The translations under genes were made by a program, and so were the position numbers. Below, piece after piece: positions 19,419 through 27,671 of a DNA stretch of 42,004 bases. How positions within the stretch are numbered: position 1 is the stretch's first letter; each line of letters starts with the position of its first letter. The DNA lies in NCBI GenBank assembly GCA_964572885.1, contig CAZNFC010000002.1, forward strand, positions 1-42,004. The letters run 5' to 3'. Origin of the DNA: UBA10107 sp964572885 (lineage in GTDB: Archaea; Nanobdellota; Nanobdellia; Woesearchaeales; UBA10107). The notes beneath the pieces are model-generated. The model was not told where the DNA came from, did no database searches, and saw nothing but the letters and a program-made list of their open reading frames with translations.

Positions 19419-20279
19419 GTGGTTGAATTCAAAGCAGTTGCGATGTATATTTTGGGAGCAGTAGTTGCTTTGCTTCTGTTTACATTTTTGAGAGATTTCG
19501 GATTGACGACACAGGGTTTAACAGAGGATCAGATATGCAGGCAAAGCGCAGAAGCAAACGCAGATTTTAGGTTTGAAAAACTTCCAAATAATATAGAGGT
19601 AAAATGTCCGACTTTATTCATCAAAGTCGATTCAGCAGAGCAGAATGTTGTCTTTGAGAATCTTGCGAGATCTTTAGCATCGACTTGGGATGAGATGTTG
19701 TTAGGAGAAAAAAACATATTCGATGTCCAGGACCAGAATTTTTGTGTTATAAGGAGAGTCTTGGAGTTCAAGACAGCAAATAAATACAAAGGATTCTTTG
19801 ATTATTTAGTCCAGAATAATCCTCCTTCATTGCAGCAATCTTATTTTAGATACCTTACAAATGTTGATATGAATCAAAATAAAGAAACTATCAGCTCAAA
19901 TACCAATTTGAAGAATTCTGACATTATAGATACTTCAACTCCTTATGTGGCAGTGTTTGTAATGTCAAAAAAAGCAAATATAGGCAAATTTACAGCAACT
20001 GGAATAGGAGCTGCGACAGGAGTTGCAGGAGGAACAGTTCTTGGAACCTCGATAGGATTCTTTTTGAGCGGAGCAGGAACTCCGATAGGTATTGTTCTAT
20101 TAGGAGGAAGTGCTGTCACAGCTGCAGGAACTGCGTTAGGAGGCACAGCTGGTTATATATTGGGTTCAGAATCTTCAGCAGACTGGGATTCAGCAATGAT
20201 GTTAATTCCTTATACGACCGAAAGCTTGAATAGCCTGAAATGCACTAAACTGCCGGCTTCACCACCGAAACTAAAATAA
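19419..20279 (+). CDS. Membrane-anchored glycine-zipper protein, GTG start
   Basis: 286 residues. The GTG at 19419 directly follows the upstream stop; an ATG at 19443 would begin at MYILGAVV, inside the N-terminal hydrophobic helix, so GTG is more likely. After a soluble part with CRQSAEA, VKCPTL and FCVIRR, residues about 187-247 form a long Gly/Ala-rich stretch (TGIGAATGVAGGTVLG, GTALGGTAGYILG) of glycine-zipper type. The general layout (N-helix, Cys-bearing domain, C-terminal zipper) copies the upstream protein. No named family recognised. Confidence 0.86.
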   Translation: MVEFKAVAMYILGAVVALLLFTFLRDFGLTTQGLTEDQICRQSAEANADFRFEKLPNNIEVKCPTLFIKVDSAEQNVVFENLARSLASTWDEMLLGEKNIFDVQDQNFCVIRRVLEFKTANKYKGFFDYLVQNNPPSLQQSYFRYLTNVDMNQNKETISSNTNLKNSDIIDTSTPYVAVFVMSKKANIGKFTATGIGAATGVAGGTVLGTSIGFFLSGAGTPIGIVLLGGSAVTAAGTALGGTAGYILGSESSADWDSAMMLIPYTTESLNSLKCTKLPASPPKLK

Positions 20280-20318
20280 ACAAGAACTAAACAAATACTA
20301 TATGAAGGTATGGGATAC

Positions 20319-20477
20319 ATGAAAAAAATAAAGAAAGCTCAAGTTGAGGAATCACTCGTGAAAGTCATATTCTATTTAGCGTTGCTCGTGGTTCTAATCT
20401 TTATTGTCTGGTATCTGCTTTCAGGAAGGGCTCCGGAATTATTCAAAAGCATAACGGATAAACTGAGGTTTGGATAA
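20319..20477 (+). CDS. Small pilin-like protein (52 residues)
   Basis: A short gene between two larger ones. MKKIKKAQVEESLVKVIFYL is followed by a hydrophobic helix and an amphipathic tail (GRAPELFKSITDKLR). The K-A-Q-V-E-E head fits the class III type. An in-frame ATG at 20310 would add MGY; I cannot decide between them. The stop TAA overlaps the next ATG (20477), which supports real coupled translation. Like the 37-residue gene, it is nearly only a helix. Confidence 0.72.
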   Translation: MKKIKKAQVEESLVKVIFYLALLVVLIFIVWYLLSGRAPELFKSITDKLRFG

Positions 20478-21403
20478 TGGTAGAAGAAGCAGTTAAAAAG
20501 ACAACAGCACTTGCTATTGCTTTGTTTTTATTGGTAGTCTTGATTTTTGTTGGAATAAACCCATTATATTCAGCTTTCAAATCTTTTTTGTCTATAGGTC
20601 AGCTTGAAAATCCTGAAGTGGCGCAACTTAAGCAGCAGTGTGATGATTACGTAAATATTCATGGAGCAACAGATGGCTGCGCACTTAATGTTGCTGCAAA
20701 AATAGTGGAAACTAATGGAGACTTGTTTGTGGCGCAGAGTTTCCTTAAAAAAGAGATAGAATCTACTAATGACCAGAAAATATTAAATAAATGTTTCGAG
20801 TTTGCAAGGGATGACTTGTATCCAAAATCAAAAGATTGGGAAGGCGCATTAGGTATCTACAACGAATTATTTGATAAATTAAAAACAAGAGATGTCATGA
20901 TTGCAAAAGATGAAGCGCAGCTTAATGTATACATAAATCAAGTTTCTCAGATATATTCGAAGCTTAAGTATCCGGTATCGAGCAGAGATGATTATGGAGC
21001 TAATGCCAATTTCCTTGCAGTAAATCAGGAATTAGTCCCAACAATCAAGAAAGCATTGAAATTGTATAACGGCAATAAAGAGAAATTGAATGTCGAGCAG
21101 TTTTATTTCAATGATTACAAAGGAGATGATGTTTGTAACGCATTATATGCAGCAACCGGTGCACAAGATAATGCTTGTAATATCTATGCAAGAGCTTCTT
21201 TAGATTATGGATGCTTCAGACAGGCAGGATTATGCAAATCTTGTACATCATATCATAAAGCAGGTGTGGATGCATGTAGCGGCTATGACAGCGAGGATGC
21301 ATGTAAAACAGATCCTTGTAATGCAGGAGACTGCTCTTGGACAGGGTTTATAGGTTCATGTAAGTCTGTTAGGGGCACGGTTAACTACTGGGATTTGAGC
21401 TAA
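20477..21403 (+). CDS. Membrane-anchored helical protein with Cys-rich C-terminus
   Basis: 308 residues. One N-terminal helix (about 10-30) without the K-G/A-Q head. Residues 45-215 look all-helical with TPR-like features (DWEGALGIYNELFDKLK), and the last 80 residues are Cys-rich (CFRQAGLCKSCTSY, CSGYDSEDACKTDPC). The region may be a scaffold or periplasmic-type assembly factor rather than a filament subunit; this is a guess from architecture. It ends the transcript segment before a new promoter. Confidence 0.85.
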   Translation: MVEEAVKKTTALAIALFLLVVLIFVGINPLYSAFKSFLSIGQLENPEVAQLKQQCDDYVNIHGATDGCALNVAAKIVETNGDLFVAQSFLKKEIESTNDQKILNKCFEFARDDLYPKSKDWEGALGIYNELFDKLKTRDVMIAKDEAQLNVYINQVSQIYSKLKYPVSSRDDYGANANFLAVNQELVPTIKKALKLYNGNKEKLNVEQFYFNDYKGDDVCNALYAATGAQDNACNIYARASLDYGCFRQAGLCKSCTSYHKAGVDACSGYDSEDACKTDPCNAGDCSWTGFIGSCKSVRGTVNYWDLS

Positions 21404-21413
21404 AAGGCATAAG

Positions 21414-21457
21414 ATTTATATATAAATGGTGGCTAAAACAAGCTTATAAGAGGTGAC
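21414..21457 (+). promoter_or_regulatory. Promoter and strong Shine-Dalgarno site
   Basis: A long TATA element, TTTATATATAAAT (about 21415-21427), is followed by GAGGTGA (21450-21456) six bases before ATG 21462. The SD site overlaps an in-frame GTG at 21453, which therefore should not be taken as the start. Confidence 0.65.
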
Positions 21458-21461
21458 GTAT

Positions 21462-21737
21462 ATGGATAAGAAAGGTGTTGAGATTTCTATGAATGTTCTC
21501 ATAGTAGCAGCTATTGGTTTACTTGTTCTTGTTGTTCTTTCTATAATATTTCTTGGAAGGATAGGAACATTCGGACAGCAGTCAGCGAGTTGCGAAGTGC
21601 AAGGCGGAAAATGTGCAGTAGCATGTAATAATGCAGATTACGGTACACAAAATTTCCAATCAAGAAATCCGTTGTTAACTTGCCCTGACAGTGCAACTGG
21701 AGACAAGCAAATATGCTGTCTGCCGGTAAAAGCCTGA
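21462..21737 (+). CDS. Small Cys-rich pilin-like protein, first of three similar genes
   Basis: 91 residues from the ATG after the SD site: MDKKGVEISMNVLIV, then a hydrophobic helix to about residue 30 and a 55-residue tail with six Cys (SCEVQGGKCAVAC, TCPDS, ICCLP). The K-K-G-V-E head and the C-x-x-x-G-G-x-C tail recur in the next two genes, so these look like tandem paralogs. Probably small disulfide-bonded subunits displayed outside the membrane. Function unknown. Confidence 0.87.
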   Translation: MDKKGVEISMNVLIVAAIGLLVLVVLSIIFLGRIGTFGQQSASCEVQGGKCAVACNNADYGTQNFQSRNPLLTCPDSATGDKQICCLPVKA

Positions 21738-21744
21738 TAACACA

Positions 21745-22008
21745 ATGAAATCCAAGAAGGGCGTAGAGATTGCAATGAACGTTGTAATCATCTCCGTAAT
21801 TGCCTTATTGGTTTTAGTTGTTGTGGTATTTATCTTTGCTGGGAAGACCCAGTCTTTTTCAAAAGGAGTCTCTGATTGTATAAGTTTGGGCGGCACTTGT
21901 GAAGACAGAAATTGTCTCACATTATTGCCTCCAAGACCGTCAATTCCAAATGGAGATTGTACCAAAGCGCAGGATGAAGTCAGGTATTGTTGTTCTAAAA
22001 TACAATGA
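21745..22008 (+). CDS. Small Cys-rich pilin-like protein, second of three
   Basis: 87 residues: MKSKKGVEIAMNVVII, one hydrophobic helix, then SDCISLGGTCEDRNC and a terminal CC pair (RYCCSKIQ). The close match of head and Cys spacing to the upstream gene indicates duplication. Overlaps the next gene by ATGA. Confidence 0.86.
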   Translation: MKSKKGVEIAMNVVIISVIALLVLVVVVFIFAGKTQSFSKGVSDCISLGGTCEDRNCLTLLPPRPSIPNGDCTKAQDEVRYCCSKIQ

Positions 22009-22262
22009 GAAATAAGAAAGGATTTGAGATGACAATAAGTGTAGTTGTAGTCTTAGTGATATCTTTGATTTTATTGTCAGTCGGAATATACATAATATAC
22101 ACAAAAATATTGAAGCCTTCTGAGACGGCAAATTCATTCCTGAATTGCGAAGACAGGGGAGGAGAGCCAGGCTGCACAGGAAAAACAGGTGGGTTATGTG
22201 TCAAGCTTCCAACAAGGACGTCCAAAGACCCTGTAGATTGTTATATCAAAGAGCTAAAATGA
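22005..22262 (+). CDS. Small Cys-rich pilin-like protein, third of three
   Basis: 85 residues: MRNKKGFEMTISVVVV, one hydrophobic helix and a tail with NCEDRGGEPGC, GLCVKL and DCYIKELK. It is the most divergent of the three and lacks the terminal CC pair. ATGA overlaps join it to the genes before and after. Confidence 0.85.
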   Translation: MRNKKGFEMTISVVVVLVISLILLSVGIYIIYTKILKPSETANSFLNCEDRGGEPGCTGKTGGLCVKLPTRTSKDPVDCYIKELK

Positions 22263-22897
22263 GCAAAGGTTCATTAAACATATCTCTGGAGACCGTCATA
22301 GGGTTGGTCTTGGCAGCAATAATCATTCCAGGATTATTTTTCTTTTCAGTCAATCTTCTTGATTTAGTGACCAATAAACCGGAACAATCGACATTGAACG
22401 GATTTGACGGGTTGATGATAAAGATTAACCAGTTGGTCGATGGAACATTAAATAATGCAGGAAACACGGATAAAACTTTCATAGATGTTCCTTATTTTAT
22501 ACAAAATGATTACGGACTTATAGGATTTGACAGTAATTTTGTGCATCAGACATGCGGATTAAGAAATATAGATCTCAAAAAACCAATTTCATGTCTTCCT
22601 AGACAGGATGCTTGTTTTTGTCTCGACAAATCAGGATGGGGATTAGATGACGTTCAAAATTGGCAGAAGTGTCAGACTATAAAAGATGTAAGATATGTAT
22701 ATGTCACAAAAGAATCGGTATCAAACAGCGGAACAAAGCATGATTCTATTTCAGAAGGCAATAATCTTGCCTTATGGAGCGGCTGCGATCAAGGAACTTT
22801 CGGAGTCAAGAACATCAGGATATCAAAAATAAAGGCAAGAGAGGACAGTAAAATATATGATTTAGTGTTCCAGATACCATCTCCAATTACGAGCTAA
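22259..22897 (+). CDS. Pilin-like membrane-anchored protein, 212 residues
   Basis: The frame is open from 22145, but ATG 22259 overlaps the upstream stop and gives MSKGSLNISLETVIGL, a head with K-G-S and Glu just before the helix that is close to the archaeal class III pattern. The exported part has Cys near TCGLRN, SCLPRQDACFCLD, KCQTIK and SGCDQG. No named domain. Start choice is based on overlap and the head motif. Confidence 0.86.
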   Translation: MSKGSLNISLETVIGLVLAAIIIPGLFFFSVNLLDLVTNKPEQSTLNGFDGLMIKINQLVDGTLNNAGNTDKTFIDVPYFIQNDYGLIGFDSNFVHQTCGLRNIDLKKPISCLPRQDACFCLDKSGWGLDDVQNWQKCQTIKDVRYVYVTKESVSNSGTKHDSISEGNNLALWSGCDQGTFGVKNIRISKIKAREDSKIYDLVFQIPSPITS

Positions 22898-22901
22898 AAG
22901 C

Positions 22902-22909
22902 TTTTAAAG
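22902..22909 (+). promoter_or_regulatory. Possible internal promoter (TATA box)
   Basis: TTTTAAAG lies about 24-30 bases before ATG 22932. Transcription from here would give a nearly leaderless mRNA for the last four genes of the block. Confidence 0.4.
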
Positions 22910-22931
22910 CATAGATTCTAATTCCTTATAT

Positions 22932-23465
22932 ATGCAAAAGAGAGGAGCGACAACCATGCAGTACTTCGTGGTTTTTGAAGCTCTGCTCGCTGTTTTTATC
23001 ATAATTGCACTTCTGAGTTATGTGCATAGTGTCGCAGCAGGTTCATTATTTGAGCAGAATTTCTTGGCCAGAGATGTCGGGTTGACGATAGACAGCTTAT
23101 ACGCATCCCCTGGAGAAATAAATATGATTTATGATTCAGATATAAAGGAAAATGCAGTATTTGATATTCCTATCTTAACATTTGCACCAGAGACTAAGCT
23201 CAGATTTGCATTTGAGAAATCAAGAGTTCATGTTTTCAGAGACTCATCAGGAGAATTATACCAGAATCCTGCTACATATGCTTTCGGAGAAGATTATAGG
23301 ATCAAATTTAATACTCCTCAGGAAGGAGACGCAAATAAACTAAATAGGAACGCTCAGGGATATGAAATCCCTAATACAAAAAGCAATTTGCTTATCAAGA
23401 ATTCTAACGGAATATTATCGGTCGAGTTTACAGAATTAAACAAAAACGGTGTGAATAATGGATAA
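22932..23465 (+). CDS. Membrane-anchored protein, pilin-like
   Basis: 177 residues starting MQKRGATTMQYFVVFEALLAV with Glu inside the first third of the helix. The exported part is free of Cys, unlike most block members, and beta-rich (FDIPILTFAPETKLRFAFEKSRVHVF). Ends in NKNGVNNG. It overlaps the next gene by 8 bases. Unrecognised family; likely a minor subunit or assembly protein. Confidence 0.86.
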   Translation: MQKRGATTMQYFVVFEALLAVFIIIALLSYVHSVAAGSLFEQNFLARDVGLTIDSLYASPGEINMIYDSDIKENAVFDIPILTFAPETKLRFAFEKSRVHVFRDSSGELYQNPATYAFGEDYRIKFNTPQEGDANKLNRNAQGYEIPNTKSNLLIKNSNGILSVEFTELNKNGVNNG

Positions 23466-23970
23466 GAAGGCGCAGGAATCGTTTTCAATATTATTGATCA
23501 TTCCAAGAATGATATTCCTGATAATAGTGATGTTCTCAATATATTTTCTTATAAGAGCATATGTCGTGTCCAAGCTGGACGTTCAGGATGTCCAAGTGGA
23601 TGTTTTCATCAATAAAGTTTTATACTCCCCTAACGGCATCTCATATTATGACCGCGATTTAAAGAGAAGCATCCCTGGTCTGATTAATCCGAGTTCGATT
23701 ACTGACGATAATTTAAACAAGCTGGCGGATTACGATGACAGCTCATTTATCTCTGCAAAAATACAGTTAATCGACAATGACAGCAAAGAAATTACTTCTG
23801 CATTATATAACGGAGAGACTTATTCGAGATGGTTGCCTGTAGCGACAACAGGAGTTCCAGGTCCAGGCGGATATAAACAAACGATTAAATCAGTTTATGT
23901 TAATTTCTTAGACCAAAACAAAATAAGGGAGGGTACATTGAAGTTTGATGTACTGATACCCGGAAGTTAA
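23458..23970 (+). CDS. Membrane-anchored protein with K-A-Q head
   Basis: 170 residues: MDKKAQESFSILLIIP, one hydrophobic helix to about residue 38, then VDVFINKVLYSPNGISYYD and a beta-rich domain without Cys. VFINKVLYSP resembles the region just after the helix in its upstream neighbour (TIDSLYASPGEIN), so the pair may be distant relatives. One base separates it from the next gene. Confidence 0.86.
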   Translation: MDKKAQESFSILLIIPRMIFLIIVMFSIYFLIRAYVVSKLDVQDVQVDVFINKVLYSPNGISYYDRDLKRSIPGLINPSSITDDNLNKLADYDDSSFISAKIQLIDNDSKEITSALYNGETYSRWLPVATTGVPGPGGYKQTIKSVYVNFLDQNKIREGTLKFDVLIPGS

Positions 23971-23971
23971 A

Positions 23972-24472
23972 ATGAATAAAAAAGCGTCTATACCTGCAGC
24001 AATTGTGGACATAATAGGATACGGGGTGTTTGCATTAATTTTGGTTATATTCTTTTTCTTTTTTAATATAAGCGCAAAAACAACGACTCAGGAGATAAAA
24101 CAGGTTCAATTCAATGAAGTTACAGGAGAGCAATTTTTACTGAATTACATCAGGCATCCTGTATATATTCCAAATCAGGAACCGATAACGATGGCTGATT
24201 TTATTGCTTTGAAGTATGAAAAAGGAGAGACTGTGCAGCTGCGAAATGAGTTAGATAAAGATCTGAAGGAAATACTGGGCAAATCAGGATACGCACAGTT
24301 TTATTTCGTCATGTCAGACGGGAAAATAACTGAGAGAATAAATGAAATTCCTTCTTCTTCATTGTCTTCTTTAGGATTAGGCGGTCTGCCTGTAACAATT
24401 CCAAAGAGCGACGGCACACAAATAGGCATGTGGTTATTTTTATATACACAAGGGAGTCAAGCAAATGGATAA
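23972..24472 (+). CDS. Membrane-anchored protein, pilin-like
   Basis: 166 residues. MNKKASIPAAIVDIIG leads into a Phe-rich hydrophobic helix (about residues 10-33). The exported part has FNEVTGEQFLLNYIRHPVY after the helix and no Cys. It overlaps the start of the 3D-domain gene by 8 bases, which implies coupled production of the two proteins. Confidence 0.86.
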   Translation: MNKKASIPAAIVDIIGYGVFALILVIFFFFFNISAKTTTQEIKQVQFNEVTGEQFLLNYIRHPVYIPNQEPITMADFIALKYEKGETVQLRNELDKDLKEILGKSGYAQFYFVMSDGKITERINEIPSSSLSSLGLGGLPVTIPKSDGTQIGMWLFLYTQGSQANG

Positions 24473-26576
24473 AAAAGGATACGTATTTGTACCATTCATA
24501 GTTATCGGGACATTCTTTGTGCTTACATTCGCATTGTTAGTATTATCCAAGAAATATGAAGTCCGAGATTCTGAAGGAAATCAGAGATTTGTAGGAGAAA
24601 AACAGTCCCAGATATTCCTTGCATATCAAAAAGGAGAGAATGCGTTATTCTATATCTCTCAATCTGCAAGATACTCTGCGCAAAGCACGATAACAAAACT
24701 TGCAGCAAACGAATCAGGATGCGATACCATATTCGGATATGGTGTGTGGGTCACCAAAACAGCGAATTGTATTCCGAACAAAATTTCAGCAGAAAATAAA
24801 TTTAAAGAAGAATTTAAGGACAGGTTAGCTTCTTTCACATCTAAATATAGTGATGCAGCAATACCTACTTTCGATAATTATGATATTTCTTCACAGAATG
24901 ATAAATTAAAAATAATAGGAGATTCATCGTCAGATTTAATTATAAGTACATCAAAGCTTTATTCCAATGTCCTTGTCACTCATTATTACGCACCATCTGA
25001 AAAAGATTTCTCAACATGGTACACAGCTGAAGATTACACAAAGTATCCTGGAAATGAGATAGAAAGCTGGTGTGCTATACCGATGGAAAAGAGAGGATTT
25101 TTCGAGGAAGTCAAATGTGAAGGAGCAGGTGTAGGAATTTCAGGGACGATATATAATTATAAGACAATCAAGCCGACAAAAGAATCAAGTACCACTACAG
25201 ATAAAATAAGTACTGCTACAGGAACGGTGGCGACACCTCACAGAACAATAGCCGTTGCTCCTGATATGATACCTTATGGTTCAAAAGTAGATGTGGAATT
25301 CGAAGGATGCACTCAGAATAGTTGTTGCAGCCAATGGAATGGAGAATATATTGCAGAAGATACAGGAGTGGCGATGCAAAATGACTGGAAACTTGGAAAG
25401 CCTCATATAGACTTATTTGTAGGAACAGGTCTTGATCAGCTCAAGCAATCTGAATGTCTTCCTGGCGGAGAGGTAAACAAGGCAGCACTAATTGTGAAGC
25501 AGAAGGGAGGGCTTTCAACAGGAGACATCATATATAGATTAAAACCTGCATTCAAATCAGAAATAAATTATTCATTTGATGAATATGATAAATTAGGAGC
25601 AGATATTTTGAGTATATCTGAGGAGACCACACACAGATCTGAATGCAATAAAAAAGAATCAAAAGATGAATGTATTAAGGAAATACTTAATAGATATAAT
25701 GATTTCAAATGGAGTCTGAAATGTGACATATCTGATCTTGATGCTGATAAATATCCTCAATATCTATTTTTATGTGCAGAATCAAGATACGGAATTCCTA
25801 CAGATTCGGGAATTAAACATTACATCTACAAGATTGCTTATTTCGCAGGTGATGATGTGGCTCCTGCACAAGTGACAGGGATAACGACATCAGATACACA
25901 ATTAGCAGAGAAGAAAGTCACAATCTCTTTCAATGCAAATACAGAACCGGATGTAGCTTATTATGATATTTATCATTCAGAAAATCCCTTCACAGATGTA
26001 AGTAACTCTGAGAAGTATGACTTGATGATAAATCAAGACCCTTCAAAGACATCATATGATCAAATATTAGATGTTCCTCAAGATGGAAAACAATATTATT
26101 TTGCTGTCACGGCCGTTGATACTACTGGAAATGAAAATACCCAGGTAGTTTCTGTACAGGGAACATCCACAGATGACTTAAAGCCGGGACCAATTAATGG
26201 AGTAACTGTCAATAGATTAAGCCAGACAAATCCTTTCTTAGATGTTTATGTAAATCACCCAACAACAAATGAAGATGGTTCAAAGGTAACAGACGTGACA
26301 AAATACACGATTTATTTCTCTGACTCAGATGTTTGCGACCAATATCATATAAGCAGCATATTGAATGATTACATAGATAAGCAGGACTATTCATTCGAGA
26401 AGACAACCAATCAGGGTTCAGATGTCGATAAGATAGTCCAGCCGCAGCCTCAATTACCAAAATTTGCCAATTCCAAGACATATTGCATGGTTGTAATAGC
26501 AGGAGATGACGGTCCTGACAAAGAACCGACGTCAAATCAGTACGGAGCAAATAGTTTCAAGGAAATAAAGACGTAA
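24465..26576 (+). CDS. Membrane-anchored 3D-domain protein with Fn3-like repeats
   Basis: 703 residues. MDKKGYVFVPFIV and one helix (about 6-28) anchor it, with the rest outside. Residues about 168-325 match the 3D (Asp-Asp-Asp) domain: VTHYYAPS, a CEGAGVGISGTIY stretch, ATGTVATPHRTIAVAPDMIP and YGSKVDV, then YIAEDTGVAM and HIDLFVG. Candidate conserved aspartates are D267, D299 and D316; the first is shifted relative to the usual A-V-D-P, which reads A-V-A-P-D here. In bacteria this double-psi barrel cleaves or binds peptidoglycan (MltA, YuiC-like). Two Fn3-like domains follow (about 466-560 and 570-690). Archaea lack murein, so the target may be another glycan or a partner cell's wall; that is inference. 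Last gene of the block. Confidence 0.85.
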   Translation: MDKKGYVFVPFIVIGTFFVLTFALLVLSKKYEVRDSEGNQRFVGEKQSQIFLAYQKGENALFYISQSARYSAQSTITKLAANESGCDTIFGYGVWVTKTANCIPNKISAENKFKEEFKDRLASFTSKYSDAAIPTFDNYDISSQNDKLKIIGDSSSDLIISTSKLYSNVLVTHYYAPSEKDFSTWYTAEDYTKYPGNEIESWCAIPMEKRGFFEEVKCEGAGVGISGTIYNYKTIKPTKESSTTTDKISTATGTVATPHRTIAVAPDMIPYGSKVDVEFEGCTQNSCCSQWNGEYIAEDTGVAMQNDWKLGKPHIDLFVGTGLDQLKQSECLPGGEVNKAALIVKQKGGLSTGDIIYRLKPAFKSEINYSFDEYDKLGADILSISEETTHRSECNKKESKDECIKEILNRYNDFKWSLKCDISDLDADKYPQYLFLCAESRYGIPTDSGIKHYIYKIAYFAGDDVAPAQVTGITTSDTQLAEKKVTISFNANTEPDVAYYDIYHSENPFTDVSNSEKYDLMINQDPSKTSYDQILDVPQDGKQYYFAVTAVDTTGNENTQVVSVQGTSTDDLKPGPINGVTVNRLSQTNPFLDVYVNHPTTNEDGSKVTDVTKYTIYFSDSDVCDQYHISSILNDYIDKQDYSFEKTTNQGSDVDKIVQPQPQLPKFANSKTYCMVVIAGDDGPDKEPTSNQYGANSFKEIKT

Positions 26577-26633
26577 AGTATGAAACATAAAAACTAATGT
26601 CCTGCGAGCAGAGCAAATTTTTCTAAAGAAAAA

Positions 26634-26644
26634 GTATTTAAATC
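26634..26644 (+). promoter_or_regulatory. TATA box of the RPA-hydrolase operon
   Basis: GTATTTAAATC ends 30 bases before ATG 26674, so the leader is only about 10 bases. The 97-base gap before it has no other visible element. Confidence 0.6.
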
Positions 26645-26673
26645 AGCTTTATTGTGTTTTTAATGGTGTTTAG

Positions 26674-27669
26674 ATGATAAAAGTGCCTTACGAAGACATT
26701 ATTGCAAAAATAACAGAAGTTTCTAACATTTCTGAAACAGAACTAAATACCAAGATAGAAGAAAAGATGAATGAGCTCTCAGGTTTGGTATCAAAAGAAG
26801 GAGCGGCTCATATAATCGCAAATGAACTCGGAGTCAAGATCCAGGAGCAGGATGCTGGAAGATTGGTTGTCGATAAGCTTCTTCCAGGGATGAGGTCAGT
26901 CGAGTTTGTCGGAAAGGTCCAGAAAATATTTGAGATAAGAAAATTCGACAAAGGAAACAGGAAAGGACAAGTACAATCAATTGTCGCAGGAGATGAGACT
27001 GGAACAATAAGAGTGGTTCTTTGGAATGATCAAGTGGAGAAGATCCAGACGTTAAAAGAAGGAGATTTAGTAAGGATAGAAAATGCATATATAAAAGAGA
27101 ATCAAAATCAAAAAGAGCTTCACCTTGGAGAAAATTCAAGATTAGAGATAAATCCTCCCGGGGAAGAGATAAAAGAAGTCAAGATTGTCCAGCCATTGAA
27201 AAGCAGGAAAAAAATAGAAGGTCTGCAGGAGAATGACAATAATGTAGAGATTCTTGGAACGATTGTGCAGACTTTCGATCCGAGATATTATGAAATATGC
27301 TCCTCATGCAACAAAAGAGCAAGGCTTGCTCCTGGAGGATCAGATTACATCTGTGAGGAACATGGAAGAGTGCAGCCAAGATATTCATATGTGCTGAATG
27401 CTATAATTGATGATAGTTCAGGTACAATAAGAACAGTATTCTTCAAGAATCAGGCTGAAAACCTGACTGGAAAAAGCGAAGAAGAATTCATCCAGATGAG
27501 AGATAAAAAAGAAGTGATGGAACAGTTAAAGACGGATTTGCTCGGTGAAATCGTCAAAGTGGTAGGAAGAACCGCAAAGAACACAATGTTCGACAGGCTT
27601 GAATTCATTTCTCAGTTAGTATTTCCTAATCCTTCTCCTGAAGAAGAATTAAGGATGATTGAAGAATAA
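26674..27669 (+). CDS. rpa: RPA-like single-stranded DNA-binding protein
   Basis: 331 residues. The N-terminus (PYEDIIAKI...EGAAHIIANELGV) is the helical region typical of archaeal RPA41-type proteins. An OB fold follows at about 75-160 (DETGTIRVVLWND), then a second OB fold at about 190-300 that contains a zinc ribbon of the C-x2-C...C-x2-H kind (C209, C212, C227, H230) and DSSGTIRTVFF. It coats single-stranded DNA in replication, repair and recombination. The next gene starts 2 bases after its stop. Assignment is firm; the exact RPA subtype is not. Confidence 0.93.
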   Translation: MIKVPYEDIIAKITEVSNISETELNTKIEEKMNELSGLVSKEGAAHIIANELGVKIQEQDAGRLVVDKLLPGMRSVEFVGKVQKIFEIRKFDKGNRKGQVQSIVAGDETGTIRVVLWNDQVEKIQTLKEGDLVRIENAYIKENQNQKELHLGENSRLEINPPGEEIKEVKIVQPLKSRKKIEGLQENDNNVEILGTIVQTFDPRYYEICSSCNKRARLAPGGSDYICEEHGRVQPRYSYVLNAIIDDSSGTIRTVFFKNQAENLTGKSEEEFIQMRDKKEVMEQLKTDLLGEIVKVVGRTAKNTMFDRLEFISQLVFPNPSPEEELRMIEE

Positions 27670-27671
27670 AA

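Noticed and set aside
22145..22258. Upstream extension of the 212-residue gene
   Set aside because: It is inside the preceding gene; ATG 22259 overlaps its stop and starts the expected head and helix.
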